Source of the DNA: Vreelandella maris
GTDB lineage: Bacteria; Pseudomonadota; Gammaproteobacteria; Pseudomonadales; Halomonadaceae
Assembly (NCBI RefSeq): GCF_013371085.1
Contig: NZ_JABWCV010000006.1
Location: forward strand, 186,001 to 250,000
Direction of reading: 5' to 3'
DNA length: 64,000 bases
Shown here piece by piece: positions 1 to 7,454 of this stretch. A program made the translations under genes and the position numbers. The notes beneath the pieces were generated by a model. It searched no databases. It was given only the letters and a program-made list of their open reading frames with translations, and had not been told where the DNA came from. Positions within the stretch are counted from its first letter, which is position 1. Each line of letters begins with the position of its first letter.

Positions 1-1
1 C

Positions 2-574
2 ATGTATGACTTATTTGGTGAGGTGATTGATGACGAGACTCACGCGGTAAATAGGTCAACAGATATAGCTAGATATTTGAACGATGATCCTGATTCTCCT
101 CTTTATAAGTTGATAAAGTTTCCTGGCTCCCCTAGGGGCGTCGGAAGTATTGAGCTTTCAACATTTGTAGCTTCGATAAAGGAGCATTTGAAGCCAGGAG
201 GTACATTTAGCTTATACAAACTCACCACATTGGATCATCAGAAGGTAGTAATAACTAATTTTTTTAAAAGCATAAGAGAATTCTATGCTAAACACAAAAT
301 ATGGTCTTCTAAAGCCAAGAACCCATTCTTGAAAGCAGCTGGCTTTAACGGCTCAATCGACTTTCTTACGTCCTCACTCATTCAGCGATGTGCTGAAAAA
401 AGCTCCTTCTCAGTCGATACTATGAGTAAAATAATTTCATTTGAGTCCGAAGATATATTAATTTGGGATGATTTAAAAGGTTTAGATGGTAAAACGAGTA
501 GGAAAAAAGTAAAAGATGCTTTAGAAGCGAATCTTTTAAAATCACTACCGGCACAAGATCAATATGAGTTTTAA
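2..574 (+). CDS. DGQHR-domain-like protein, probably a C-terminal fragment cut by the window edge
   Basis: The frame is open from the first complete codon, so the true start may lie outside the window. The 190 residues have no signal peptide or membrane segment. The middle (residues about 80-145: NFFKSIREFY, then KNPFLKAAGF, GSIDFLTSSL and SFSVDTMSKI) resembles the C-terminal part of DGQHR-domain proteins, a family that includes the phosphorothioation regulator DndB. This is from memory of the family pattern and is not certain. The last 11 bases overlap the next gene (ATGAGTTTTAA), so the two are probably translationally coupled. Base composition is clearly more AT-rich than the rest of the window, which suggests acquired DNA. 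The role is unknown; a part in a defence or DNA-modification cassette is an inference. Confidence 0.5.
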   Translation: MYDLFGEVIDDETHAVNRSTDIARYLNDDPDSPLYKLIKFPGSPRGVGSIELSTFVASIKEHLKPGGTFSLYKLTTLDHQKVVITNFFKSIREFYAKHKIWSSKAKNPFLKAAGFNGSIDFLTSSLIQRCAEKSSFSVDTMSKIISFESEDILIWDDLKGLDGKTSRKKVKDALEANLLKSLPAQDQYEF

Positions 575-1395
575 TAGATATAGGGTTCAGTCTGCCGTAG
601 AGCTAGATATTGGATGCAATGATTTGACTAAATGGAAATCATATCTTCATAAGTTCAAAGATTACGAAGTAACGACAACAAGGCGTGAAAAATTGCGCGT
701 TGAATTAAAGAAAGATGCTGCTGATCTTTATTTTAAAGCGATTTTTAGTCTTTTAGATGCTATCAATGGCCTATATCATGGGCGACATTCATGGGCAGTG
801 ATAAAGGTATATTATTCTGTTTTTTTCTTACTTAGATGTTCGTTAGCTACAAAGAATGTAGCTTTTTTAAAAAACAATGGAATATATACCTTAAATTTAG
901 AGGAAGGAGAAAAGCCTCAACGACGAGATCAAGGTACCCATTTGGGCGAGAGAGTAAGCGGCGATCATAAAACAACGACAGTTACTTTTATGTCAGTGTT
1001 TTCAGATACAGATATTTTGCTAACAAATACTGTTAATGGTAAAAATGTTTATGATTGGCTGATGGAGCTTCGAAATCAAGTCAACTATCGAGAGAGAGTT
1101 TACAGAGCCTAGTAATAAATATTTCTTCCCTAGTCTTTTCAATAAGTCGAAATTAAAAGAGCAAGTTGAAATATATATTAATGATGACATGTATGTATAT
1201 TGTTTTGATGAAGATCATTGCGCGTTAGCAATTCCACTAAAGCTCGCCACTATTGTAAGACAGCAACTGTTTGAATTTATTGACTTTGAGCCTATAGAGT
1301 CAGAAAAAAAATCTGAAATAGAAAAGCTTATTTCTGAAACAAAATTAGCGCAGTCAAAGGCTTTCAAAAACCTCTACGATTTTGGAAGGAGCTAA
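564..1395 (+). pseudogene. HEPN-like protein gene, broken or shifted by a frameshift in a GA repeat
   Basis: The first frame runs 564-1112 (182 codons). A second open frame (+1 shift) is open from 1063 to 1395 and continues naturally as KYFFPSLF and later DMYVYCFDEDHCALAIPLK. The switch best fits the (GA)4G run at 1090-1098: adding one GA unit joins the frames into about 277 residues reading NYREREFTEPSNK across the joint. The N-terminal half is helical, with SWAVIKVYYSVFFLLR and, at the joint, ELRNQVNYRE. This looks like a HEPN-type Arg-Asn-x-x-x-(His/Tyr) motif with Tyr in place of His. HEPN domains are often RNases in toxin or defence systems, but assignment here is tentative. The gene is coupled to the preceding one by an 11-base overlap. 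Alternatives are a sequencing error, true decay, or two separate proteins. Confidence 0.55.
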
Positions 1396-1701
1396 CAAAT
1401 GGGTCATTGGGGACTAATTCTTGGCTAGCACTCCAAACTAGCCAATTATGCCAACTTTGTGGCTGTAGAAACTCTCAAAACATAATAGAAAATAGGCTCT
1501 AGTCTCTGCTCAATCAGCTCAGGCATAAGCAATAGCGTAACAACACCAGCGGCTACACTACGCATTTAAGTAAGCCAGACTGGATGACGGAGAGCAGCGA
1601 TGGCACTGTCCACGTCAAATATACAGTATATATAAGAAAAACCACTGGCGTATGTCTGAGCATGTCCGTGTGAATGAAAGTATCATTATGCGTATAAACG
1701 G
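1396..1701. other. Non-coding stretch at the end of the AT-rich cassette
   Basis: No convincing open frame on either strand. A hairpin with an 8-bp stem (TTGGCTAG 1421-1428 with CTAGCCAA 1438-1445) lies 26 bases after the preceding stop and could act as a weak terminator, though no T-run follows it. Base composition changes within this stretch from the AT-rich cassette towards the more GC-rich chromosome, so the cassette boundary probably lies here. Confidence 0.4.
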
Positions 1702-1757
1702 CTTAGTACTTAATACTTAGTACTTAGTACTTAGTACTTAGTACTTAGTACTTATGA
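1702..1757. repeat. 7-bp tandem repeat (CTTAGTA)7 plus a partial copy
   Basis: Seven exact-length 7-bp units run from 1702 to 1750, and only the second differs (CTTAATA). A degenerate eighth unit (CTTATGA) follows. The stop codon of the truncated AraC gene on the minus strand lies inside the array at 1745-1747, so changes in copy number beyond that point would not alter the protein. The array sits between the AT-rich cassette and a deletion scar, a place where recombination has clearly been active. Confidence 0.9.
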
Positions 1758-2095
1758 CTATGCTTGCTGCCGAGCCGAAAATCCCTTGGTGAAAGCGCTG
1801 TATTGCGCTTAAAAAAACGCGTGAAGTAAGCCGGTTCAGAGAAGCCTAAGCTGTCAGAGACTTGGCCAATGGTCATATTGGTATAGGTGAGCTGGCGCTT
1901 GGCTTCTAGCAGTAGGCGCTCATGCAGCAATTGCAGGGCGCTGCGACCAGCGATTTGGCGGCACAGCATATTCAAGTGTGCGCTACTCACCCCTAACTGC
2001 TCGGCTAACGCTTCAATGCTGGGCTGCTCGCGATAGTGCGCTTCGACCAGCGCTTGATAGTGTTCTATATGCTGTCGGCCTTTATCGCTTTGGCG
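1745..2095 (-). pseudogene. AraC-family regulator, C-terminal DNA-binding domain only
   Basis: The minus strand reads a coherent AraC/XylS helix-turn-helix domain of about 117 residues. It has IEALAEQLGVSSAHLNMLCR for the first HTH and IGQVSDSLGFSEPAYFTRFF for the second, closest in style to PobR-like regulators. The sensor domain, normally another 170 or so residues, is missing: the frame runs into unrelated sequence near 2083-2095 and a stop at 2096-2098. On the other strand the junction meets the 3' end of a TRAP binding-protein gene, also truncated. A shorter protein from a GTG at 1990 is possible but would lack the first HTH. Best read as a remnant. Confidence 0.75.
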
Positions 2096-2328
2096 TCACC
2101 GGCCAATATCTCGATGAGCATATACAGCGTTCACTCGAGTGGGCGCAGCAGGAAGAGGGCGTTGAAGTAATAGCGCTTGACGATGATGAGGCTAGCCGCT
2201 GGGATGGCCAGCTCGCTCCGGTCAATGAAACTATCCTGTCGGATGCAGAGCAGCAAGGCCTACCTGCGTATGCCTTTGCAGAACGAATGCAGGAGCTGAT
2301 CGAGGAGTATCGTACCGAGGCTGAATAA
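2083..2328 (+). pseudogene. TRAP transporter substrate-binding protein (DctP), C-terminal remnant
   Basis: From about 2083 the plus strand reads RFGVTGQYLDEHIQRSLEWA followed by GVEVIALDDDEASRWDGQL, LSDAEQQGLPAYAFAERM and a normal stop. This is the pattern of the last 80 or so residues of a DctP-family periplasmic binding protein: a helix, a strand ending in a Leu/Asp turn, Trp, then the terminal amphipathic helices. About 250 N-terminal residues with the signal peptide are absent, and the frame upstream is the antisense of the AraC gene. No dctQ or dctM follows. The pair looks like the two ends of a former divergent regulator-TRAP locus left after an internal deletion. Confidence 0.65.
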
Positions 2329-2357
2329 AAAGAGCAGAGGCGATACTAAGTTCAGGG

Positions 2358-3368
2358 TCAGACGTTGGCCAATTCGTTACCAGTAGTATGTTCGTGATTT
2401 GACTGCAGTGTTTGCACGGGGGTCACCCCATAGACCTCCTTGTACTGTGCGGAGAAGTGGCCAGGGCTGTTGATGCCATGTTGCATGATGACGTCGGTGA
2501 CGCGATGACCGCGAGGGGCATCAAGCAGCGCCTGGTGCACACTCTTCATGCGTTGCTGAGTAAAATAGGCTTTGGGTGAGAGCCCGATAAATTGCTGAAA
2601 GCCGTACTGCAGCGTGCGCTTTGATACCCCCACCATCGAGGCCATAGTATCGAGCTCGATACCCTGCTTGAGGTTCTGGTCTATATGGGTTTTGGCGCTT
2701 TTTACATAGTGTGGGAGAGGAGAAGGATTACCACTCAAGCGCTGACTATAGTTGTTCATGAACAGCTCCAGCAGGCTGTCATATAAGTACTCTTCCATCA
2801 GCTTGATTTGCTGTCGCGGGGCATTTTGCTGGTGAAGAGAGTCGGTGAGACGAGCAAAATACTTGATGGTATCCAGCAGAAAAACCGTGCCGGGATAGTG
2901 TTCGGGAAAGTAGTGGTCAAAGATGATCGGAAGATCAATGCGTTGATCGAGCCGACACGACAAGCGTTGCTCCAAATGATGGCGCGGTACTCGAACGATG
3001 ATGTTATGGCAGTTCGGAGAGGTTTGAATGAGGGCGCGTTGACAGGGGGAGGTGACGGTAACACCTCCCTGAATCATACTGACCTGACGGTCAGCGTATA
3101 CGATGGTTCCCTGGCCTTCGAGAGTGATACGAAACAGGTAAACGTTCGATTCTTCGACAGGGTCAATTTCGACATTGGCACCATACTGCAGTTCGATAAT
3201 AGCCAATTGGTCGAAGCTGACCGCACTTAAGCGTGAGGCAAGTCGCGGGCCGTCAAATAAACGCATGCGATGTGGGCACAGGTAGTGGGTAACATGCTCA
3301 CGAATGATCTCTTGTGAATCGGTGCGCAGAATAGCGTGCTTCTGCAGCAGAAACGGTGTTGTACCCAT
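2358..3368 (-). CDS. AraC/XylS-family transcriptional regulator
   Basis: 336 residues. The N-terminal 200 residues fit the AraC_binding_2 type of sensor domain found in XylS- and BenR-like regulators. The C-terminal 110 residues hold two helix-turn-helix units (IELDTMASMVGVSKRTLQYG and, further on, VTDVIMQHGINSPGHFSAQY). The start at 3368 is preceded by GAGGTGAACC, a usable ribosome binding site. It faces away from the MarR gene and the DASS-BKACE genes. Since this family commonly responds to aromatic acids, it may control this block or the cat genes, but no operator could be read. Whether it also served the neighbouring lost TRAP locus cannot be told. Confidence 0.85.
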   Translation of the reverse strand: MGTTPFLLQKHAILRTDSQEIIREHVTHYLCPHRMRLFDGPRLASRLSAVSFDQLAIIELQYGANVEIDPVEESNVYLFRITLEGQGTIVYADRQVSMIQGGVTVTSPCQRALIQTSPNCHNIIVRVPRHHLEQRLSCRLDQRIDLPIIFDHYFPEHYPGTVFLLDTIKYFARLTDSLHQQNAPRQQIKLMEEYLYDSLLELFMNNYSQRLSGNPSPLPHYVKSAKTHIDQNLKQGIELDTMASMVGVSKRTLQYGFQQFIGLSPKAYFTQQRMKSVHQALLDAPRGHRVTDVIMQHGINSPGHFSAQYKEVYGVTPVQTLQSNHEHTTGNELANV

Positions 3369-3490
3369 GGTTCACCTCAACAATGCACCAAGTAGGTGAT
3401 GGTTTTGGGGTGTGAAGCCGAGGCAATATCGGCTGGGCCAGTAGATGGCACGCGCTATCCTTAGAGGCTCCAGGCGCTTACACTTGAATG

Positions 3491-3511
3491 GATATATGCT
3501 AGAATAATCCA
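3491..3511. promoter_or_regulatory. Imperfect palindrome upstream of the marR-type gene
   Basis: GGATATAT and AATAATCC flank the centre GCTAG, giving a near-dyad of about 21 bp (6 of 8 arm positions pair) some 27 bases before the ATG at 3538. MarR proteins often bind dyads of this size in their own promoter. No operator of this regulator is known to me, so this is only a candidate. Confidence 0.25.
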
Positions 3512-3537
3512 CTATTTTTTTGGATGGCGTGCTTCTT

Positions 3538-4014
3538 ATGGTCGACAAGGATGAATTATCGTCTTCCTTTTTTCCTCTTGCCGATGAGTTTCGCTCGCGT
3601 GATTTTCCTTTTTATTGGGTCGCGAGGCTGAATGCTAAATACAGCGCTGATGTCGATACACTACTGAAACCACAAGGGCTCAGTTCGTCTAAGTGGCGCA
3701 TTCTCATGATCCTACATGAACATGGGCGCCTTAGCATGTCGGATATATCAGTACACGCTGTTGCAAAATTGTCAACTATCACCAAAATTGTATATCGAAT
3801 GCAAGAGTCGGGTTTGCTCAAAACAGAAGCCAGCCCGCAGGATGGTCGCGTCACTGAAGTAGAGCTTACCGAGGCGGGTGAGGCAAAGCTGGATATTGCT
3901 CGGCAAGTTACTAGCCGTCTGGTGGAAAAAGCCTTTGCCGATTTCAGTAAACAGGACATTGTTTATATCAATCAGTGCTTAAGTAGGATGTTTCATAACC
4001 TAAACGCGCTTTAG
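3538..4014 (+). CDS. MarR-family transcriptional regulator
   Basis: 158 residues from ATG 3538. The frame extends upstream to a TTG at 3520, but the GGATGG at 3522-3527 places a ribosome binding site correctly for 3538. The winged HTH is clear: LSSSKWRILMILHEHGRLSM, then SDISVHAVAKLSTITKIVYR as recognition region, LKTEASPQDGR as wing, and a C-terminal dimerisation helix. MarR proteins usually release DNA on binding phenolic or other small aromatic ligands. The neighbouring DASS carrier and cat genes suggest such a ligand here, but that is inference. Confidence 0.85.
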   Translation: MVDKDELSSSFFPLADEFRSRDFPFYWVARLNAKYSADVDTLLKPQGLSSSKWRILMILHEHGRLSMSDISVHAVAKLSTITKIVYRMQESGLLKTEASPQDGRVTEVELTEAGEAKLDIARQVTSRLVEKAFADFSKQDIVYINQCLSRMFHNLNAL

Positions 4015-4442
4015 GGTCTTGAGGGACGCTGAAATGACTACCACCGCGGCAAAGTGCTTACATTTGCCCTATGGGCTATCTAATGGCCCTGCCTTATTCT
4101 GAACGACTCCTTTTGTGCAAACTTCCGCTATGCGCTTGTGCTTAAGCGACACGCGGGTAGTGAAATTGCCACGCTTGTGCAGTAGCCCATCCATTAGTCG
4201 TAAACTATACGTGTAATTAAGCAGGATATTCCCTATCCCTTGTGAAAATTACGAATAGGTGAAGCACGGAAATAGTTGCTATTTTATAGTTAATTAACTG
4301 ATTTTGTTGGATATGTGGGTTTTTCTGTATCCATGTCAATTTGCTCAATTAGGTATACAAATCAACCTGAGAGGTATTGGCGACTCGGCCCATCAGTCGT
4401 AACACTCACCTGCACCGTTATTGCTATGCAGGTAAAATGATC
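4015..4442. other. Intergenic region before the DASS transporter gene
   Basis: About 430 bases with no convincing reading frame. The part from 4200 to 4370 is distinctly AT-rich (around TTTTATAGTTAATTAACTG) and probably carries the promoter of the transporter gene, but I could not pick a convincing -35/-10 pair or operator. Confidence 0.4.
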
Positions 4443-5945
4443 ATGTCGCATACCACAGGGGCCGTTGAACAAGCGCCCTACGCTGAAGCCTCTGCTTTCA
4501 AGCCAATCTCACTTGTAATGGGTATCGTCATTGGCTTGGGTGTTTTCTTCCTTTTGCCTGAAACGCTGGCCTTCAACGCTCGTCTAGTGGCGGGTATTGC
4601 CATGCTGATGGCCACCTGGTGGATGACCGAGGCGATACCCATTCCTGCCACGTCGCTGTTGCCGCTTGTACTGTTCCCTTTTTTCGATATTGCCTCGGTC
4701 GGTGAGACCGCCTCGCCCTATGCTCACAGCATTGTCTTTCTAGTATTGGGTGGCGTACTGCTGGGCTTGGCAACGCAACGCTGGAATTTACACCGCCGCT
4801 TCGCGCTACTGACGGTGCTCACCGTGGGTACTAAGCCGGCTCAAATCGTCTTCGGTTTGATGTTCGCTAGCTGGTTTATCACCATGTGGGTCAGCAATAC
4901 CGCCACCGCAGTGATCATGGTGCCCATTGGAGGCTCGATCATTGCGCTAGTGAAGTCACTGGGTAACGGTGATGACACGCCCAAGTTTTCTGCCTCTGTG
5001 CTACTGGGCATTGCCTATGCCATCACCATTGGCTCCATGGCCACATTGATCGGCCAGCCGCCGATGGCGCTAATGCGGGCCTACATGGAAGACACTCACG
5101 GTCTTAGCATTGGCTTTGGCCACTGGATGCTGGTGGGTGTGCCGTTCTCATTCACCATGCTAATGCTGGCTTGGTTTGTGCTTAACAAACTGGTGTTCCG
5201 CTCGGAAGTCGAGAGCATCCAGGGTGGCCGGGCGATGATCGAGGCAGAGCTCAAGGGGATGGGCCGACTATCGCCTGAAGAGTCACGTGTATTGATGGTC
5301 TTTGCCGGGGCAGTGTTCTGCTGGGTATTCCTGCCTTTAATCGCGAGAATTCCTGTAGTGCAGAGCGCGCTGCCTTGGTTGGGTAACATCAACGATACTA
5401 GTGTGGCGATTCTCTCGGCGATTCTGATGTTTGTGATTCCTGCCTCTAATGGAAAAGGGGCGTTGCTGGCGTGGTCGGCTACCCGTGACGTGCCCTGGGG
5501 GGTACTGATTTTGTTTGGCGGTGGCCTAACACTCTCAGCCCAGTTCACCGCCACTGGCTTGAGTGCGTGGGTTGGCGAGAGCGTCTCGGGATTATCGGGG
5601 TTACCTCCGATTCTGATCCTAGCCATCACGGCTATCGTCATTATCCTATTGACCGAGCTAACCAGTAACACGGCGACGGCGGCTGCCTTCTTCCCGATTA
5701 TGGGATCTATTGCCGTGGGACTGGGTATCGAACCTTTTCTGATGACCATCGTGGTTACCTTTGCCGTGAGCTGCGCCTTTATGTTGCCCGTGGCGACACC
5801 TTCAAATGCAGTGGCTTTCGCAACGGGGGATCTTCCAATCAAGAGCATGATCCGAGCAGGTATCTGGCTCAACGTCATCGGTTTGCTGGTGATTATGGTC
5901 GCGCTCTACACCATTGTCCCTTTGGTATTCGATGTCTCTTTCTAA
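4443..5945 (+). CDS. DASS-family (SLC13) sodium:anion symporter
   Basis: 500 residues from ATG 4443; the frame reaches back to a TTG at 4377. AGG at 4430-4432 suits 4443 better than the alternative ATG at 4437. About 11-13 hydrophobic segments are visible. The two diagnostic Ser-Asn-Thr motifs of the divalent anion:Na+ symporter family are present in the two repeat halves (WVSNTATAVIMVP and LTSNTATAAAFFP), followed by PVATPSNAVAFATG. Such carriers import di- and tricarboxylates or sulfonates into the cytoplasm. The next gene, 113 bases downstream, encodes a BKACE enzyme, so a keto- or dicarboxylic acid substrate is plausible. The exact substrate cannot be read. Confidence 0.88.
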   Translation: MSHTTGAVEQAPYAEASAFKPISLVMGIVIGLGVFFLLPETLAFNARLVAGIAMLMATWWMTEAIPIPATSLLPLVLFPFFDIASVGETASPYAHSIVFLVLGGVLLGLATQRWNLHRRFALLTVLTVGTKPAQIVFGLMFASWFITMWVSNTATAVIMVPIGGSIIALVKSLGNGDDTPKFSASVLLGIAYAITIGSMATLIGQPPMALMRAYMEDTHGLSIGFGHWMLVGVPFSFTMLMLAWFVLNKLVFRSEVESIQGGRAMIEAELKGMGRLSPEESRVLMVFAGAVFCWVFLPLIARIPVVQSALPWLGNINDTSVAILSAILMFVIPASNGKGALLAWSATRDVPWGVLILFGGGLTLSAQFTATGLSAWVGESVSGLSGLPPILILAITAIVIILLTELTSNTATAAAFFPIMGSIAVGLGIEPFLMTIVVTFAVSCAFMLPVATPSNAVAFATGDLPIKSMIRAGIWLNVIGLLVIMVALYTIVPLVFDVSF

Positions 5946-6058
5946 AATGTGGTTGTCAACGTCATTGGCAGCGATTCGGATTTGACGCTGGTAAAGATTC
6001 GCTCTATTTTGTTCGTAATAAAAATTAGTGTTCGCAATGTGAACAAGGAGAGGTTTCC

Positions 6059-6889
6059 ATGTCTCAGCCCTGTATTATTTGTGTCGCTATCACCGGCAGC
6101 CTGCCGCGCAAAGAGAACAATCCTGCCGTGCCGATTACGGTTGAAGAGCAAATTGAAAGTACTCAGGCGGCGTTCGAGGCGGGAGCTACCATTGCTCATT
6201 GCCACGTGCGTAATGATGACCAAGCGCCTTCATCTGACCCGGAGAAGTTTGGTCGCCTAATGGAAGGGCTTAAGAAGCACTGCCCAGGCATGATTATTCA
6301 GCTCTCAACCGGCGGGCGCTCCGGCGCCGGTGAGGCGCGCGGCGGCATGCTGTCGCTCAAGCCTGATATGGCCAGCCTCTCGGTGGGCTCCAATAACTTC
6401 CCCAATCGTGTGTACGAGAATCCGCCCCAGTTGGTGGAGTGGCTTGCCGATGAGATGCTCACGTATGGCATTAAGCCTGAAATCGAAGCGTTTGATCTAT
6501 CGCATATCCATCAGGCGGTTGCACTCTCCAAGCAGGGAAAGCTGAAAGCACCGCTCTATGTGCAGTTTGTCATGGGCGTTAAGAATTCGATGCCAGCGGA
6601 TAAGCCGACTTTTGATTTCTATATCGAGACACTCAAGCGGCTAGCGCCGGATGCACAGTGGTGTGGCGCAGGCATCGGCGCCAATCAATACGTACTTAAC
6701 GAGTGGTCGATTGCTGCTGGTGGTCATACTCGGACGGGGCTTGAGGATAATGTTCGCCTGAATAGTAATACCCTGGCGCCCTCCAACGCCGCGCTGGTCG
6801 AGCGCACCGTAGTCCTATGCGAAAGGTATGAGCGCCCAGTGGCTACTTGGCAGCAGGCGCGTGAGATGCTTGGGTTGAACAATGTGTAA
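6059..6889 (+). CDS. Beta-keto acid cleavage enzyme (BKACE, DUF849 family)
   Basis: 276 residues, slightly shorter than many family members. BKACE enzymes are Zn-dependent and transfer an acetyl unit from a beta-keto acid to acetyl-CoA, giving acetoacetate and a new acyl-CoA. Characterised examples act on 3-keto-5-aminohexanoate, dehydrocarnitine and related acids. Visible family features are ICVAITGSLPRKENNPAVP at the start of the TIM barrel, the metal site AHCHVRNDD, the glycine-rich STGGRSG, the glutamate of KPEIEAFDLSHI, and the C-terminal GAGIGANQYVLNEWSIAAGG. The ribosome site AAGGAGAGG is strong. It probably forms a unit with the DASS carrier upstream. The acyl specificity cannot be predicted by eye. 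Confidence 0.88.
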   Translation: MSQPCIICVAITGSLPRKENNPAVPITVEEQIESTQAAFEAGATIAHCHVRNDDQAPSSDPEKFGRLMEGLKKHCPGMIIQLSTGGRSGAGEARGGMLSLKPDMASLSVGSNNFPNRVYENPPQLVEWLADEMLTYGIKPEIEAFDLSHIHQAVALSKQGKLKAPLYVQFVMGVKNSMPADKPTFDFYIETLKRLAPDAQWCGAGIGANQYVLNEWSIAAGGHTRTGLEDNVRLNSNTLAPSNAALVERTVVLCERYERPVATWQQAREMLGLNNV

Positions 6890-7454
6890 AAATGTTAGCT
6901 GCTACCCAATGGTGGGTGAAGGAACATACTCAATCACCATCGGATTGTTGTGCAGTCGTCTTTAAGGTGTCAGAGAGGGCTACTTACTTCGCGATATGTC
7001 AGTAGTCACAGGTAATTTTTCATAAAGCAGCCAGTATTATCCTTTTGTCGTAAATGTATTTTGTAGCGCGATGTGGTTGAGAACCCTAGCGGCCGCGGCA
7101 AATGGCTGTCGTATCGGGCTAACGGCTGAAGTGCTACGGCATTTCTCATTTCGTTATTTAAGGCATTTATGCTCATTTAGTGATTAGTGGTGCAGCGTTA
7201 AGCTGCACCATTTTTTATTGTAGTCATTTGATTTAGTTGAATTTTAATCTATCAGTATTTGAGAAAATATATTTTTAGTTTGTTTTGCACGGTTTAATTT
7301 AAGCTACAGCTACATATGAGCGTTAAACAGCAACGCTAATGCTGGGTTGGCGATACCCTTACGGTATGGAAAGGCACTTAAACAATATTGGTTTCTAAAA
7401 TCAGATGCTACCAAACTGCAGCCTAGCTAATGATTGCCAGACGCTGGAGCCTGC
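6890..7454. other. Intergenic region between the BKACE gene and catB
   Basis: About 565 bases with no plausible gene. It holds a strong terminator hairpin near 7188-7217. From 7218 to about 7310 it is AT-rich, and this probably contains the cat operon promoter. A LysR-type T-N11-A site is likely there, but several chance matches exist and I could not single one out. Confidence 0.5.
7188..7217 (+). terminator. Rho-independent terminator downstream of the BKACE gene
   Basis: A perfect 9-bp stem, TGGTGCAGC at 7188-7196 with GCTGCACCA at 7202-7210, closed by a 5-base loop (GTTAA) and followed by six Ts. It lies about 300 bases after the BKACE stop, so the transcript may have a long 3' part, or the hairpin may insulate the cat operon. 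Confidence 0.85.

Noticed and set aside
1612-1625. Partial LexA-like sequence CTGTATATTTGACG on the minus strand
   Set aside because: Only the first half matches the CTGT-N8-ACAG pattern; the second half-site is missing and no gene follows.
1978-2090. Start of a 116-codon plus-strand frame reaching to 2328
   Set aside because: Its first third is the antisense of the AraC domain. Only the part from about 2083 on resembles a real protein (DctP end), so it was listed as a remnant.
5096-5878. 260-codon frame antisense to the DASS carrier gene
   Set aside because: A shadow of a GC-rich membrane protein gene, with no family resemblance.
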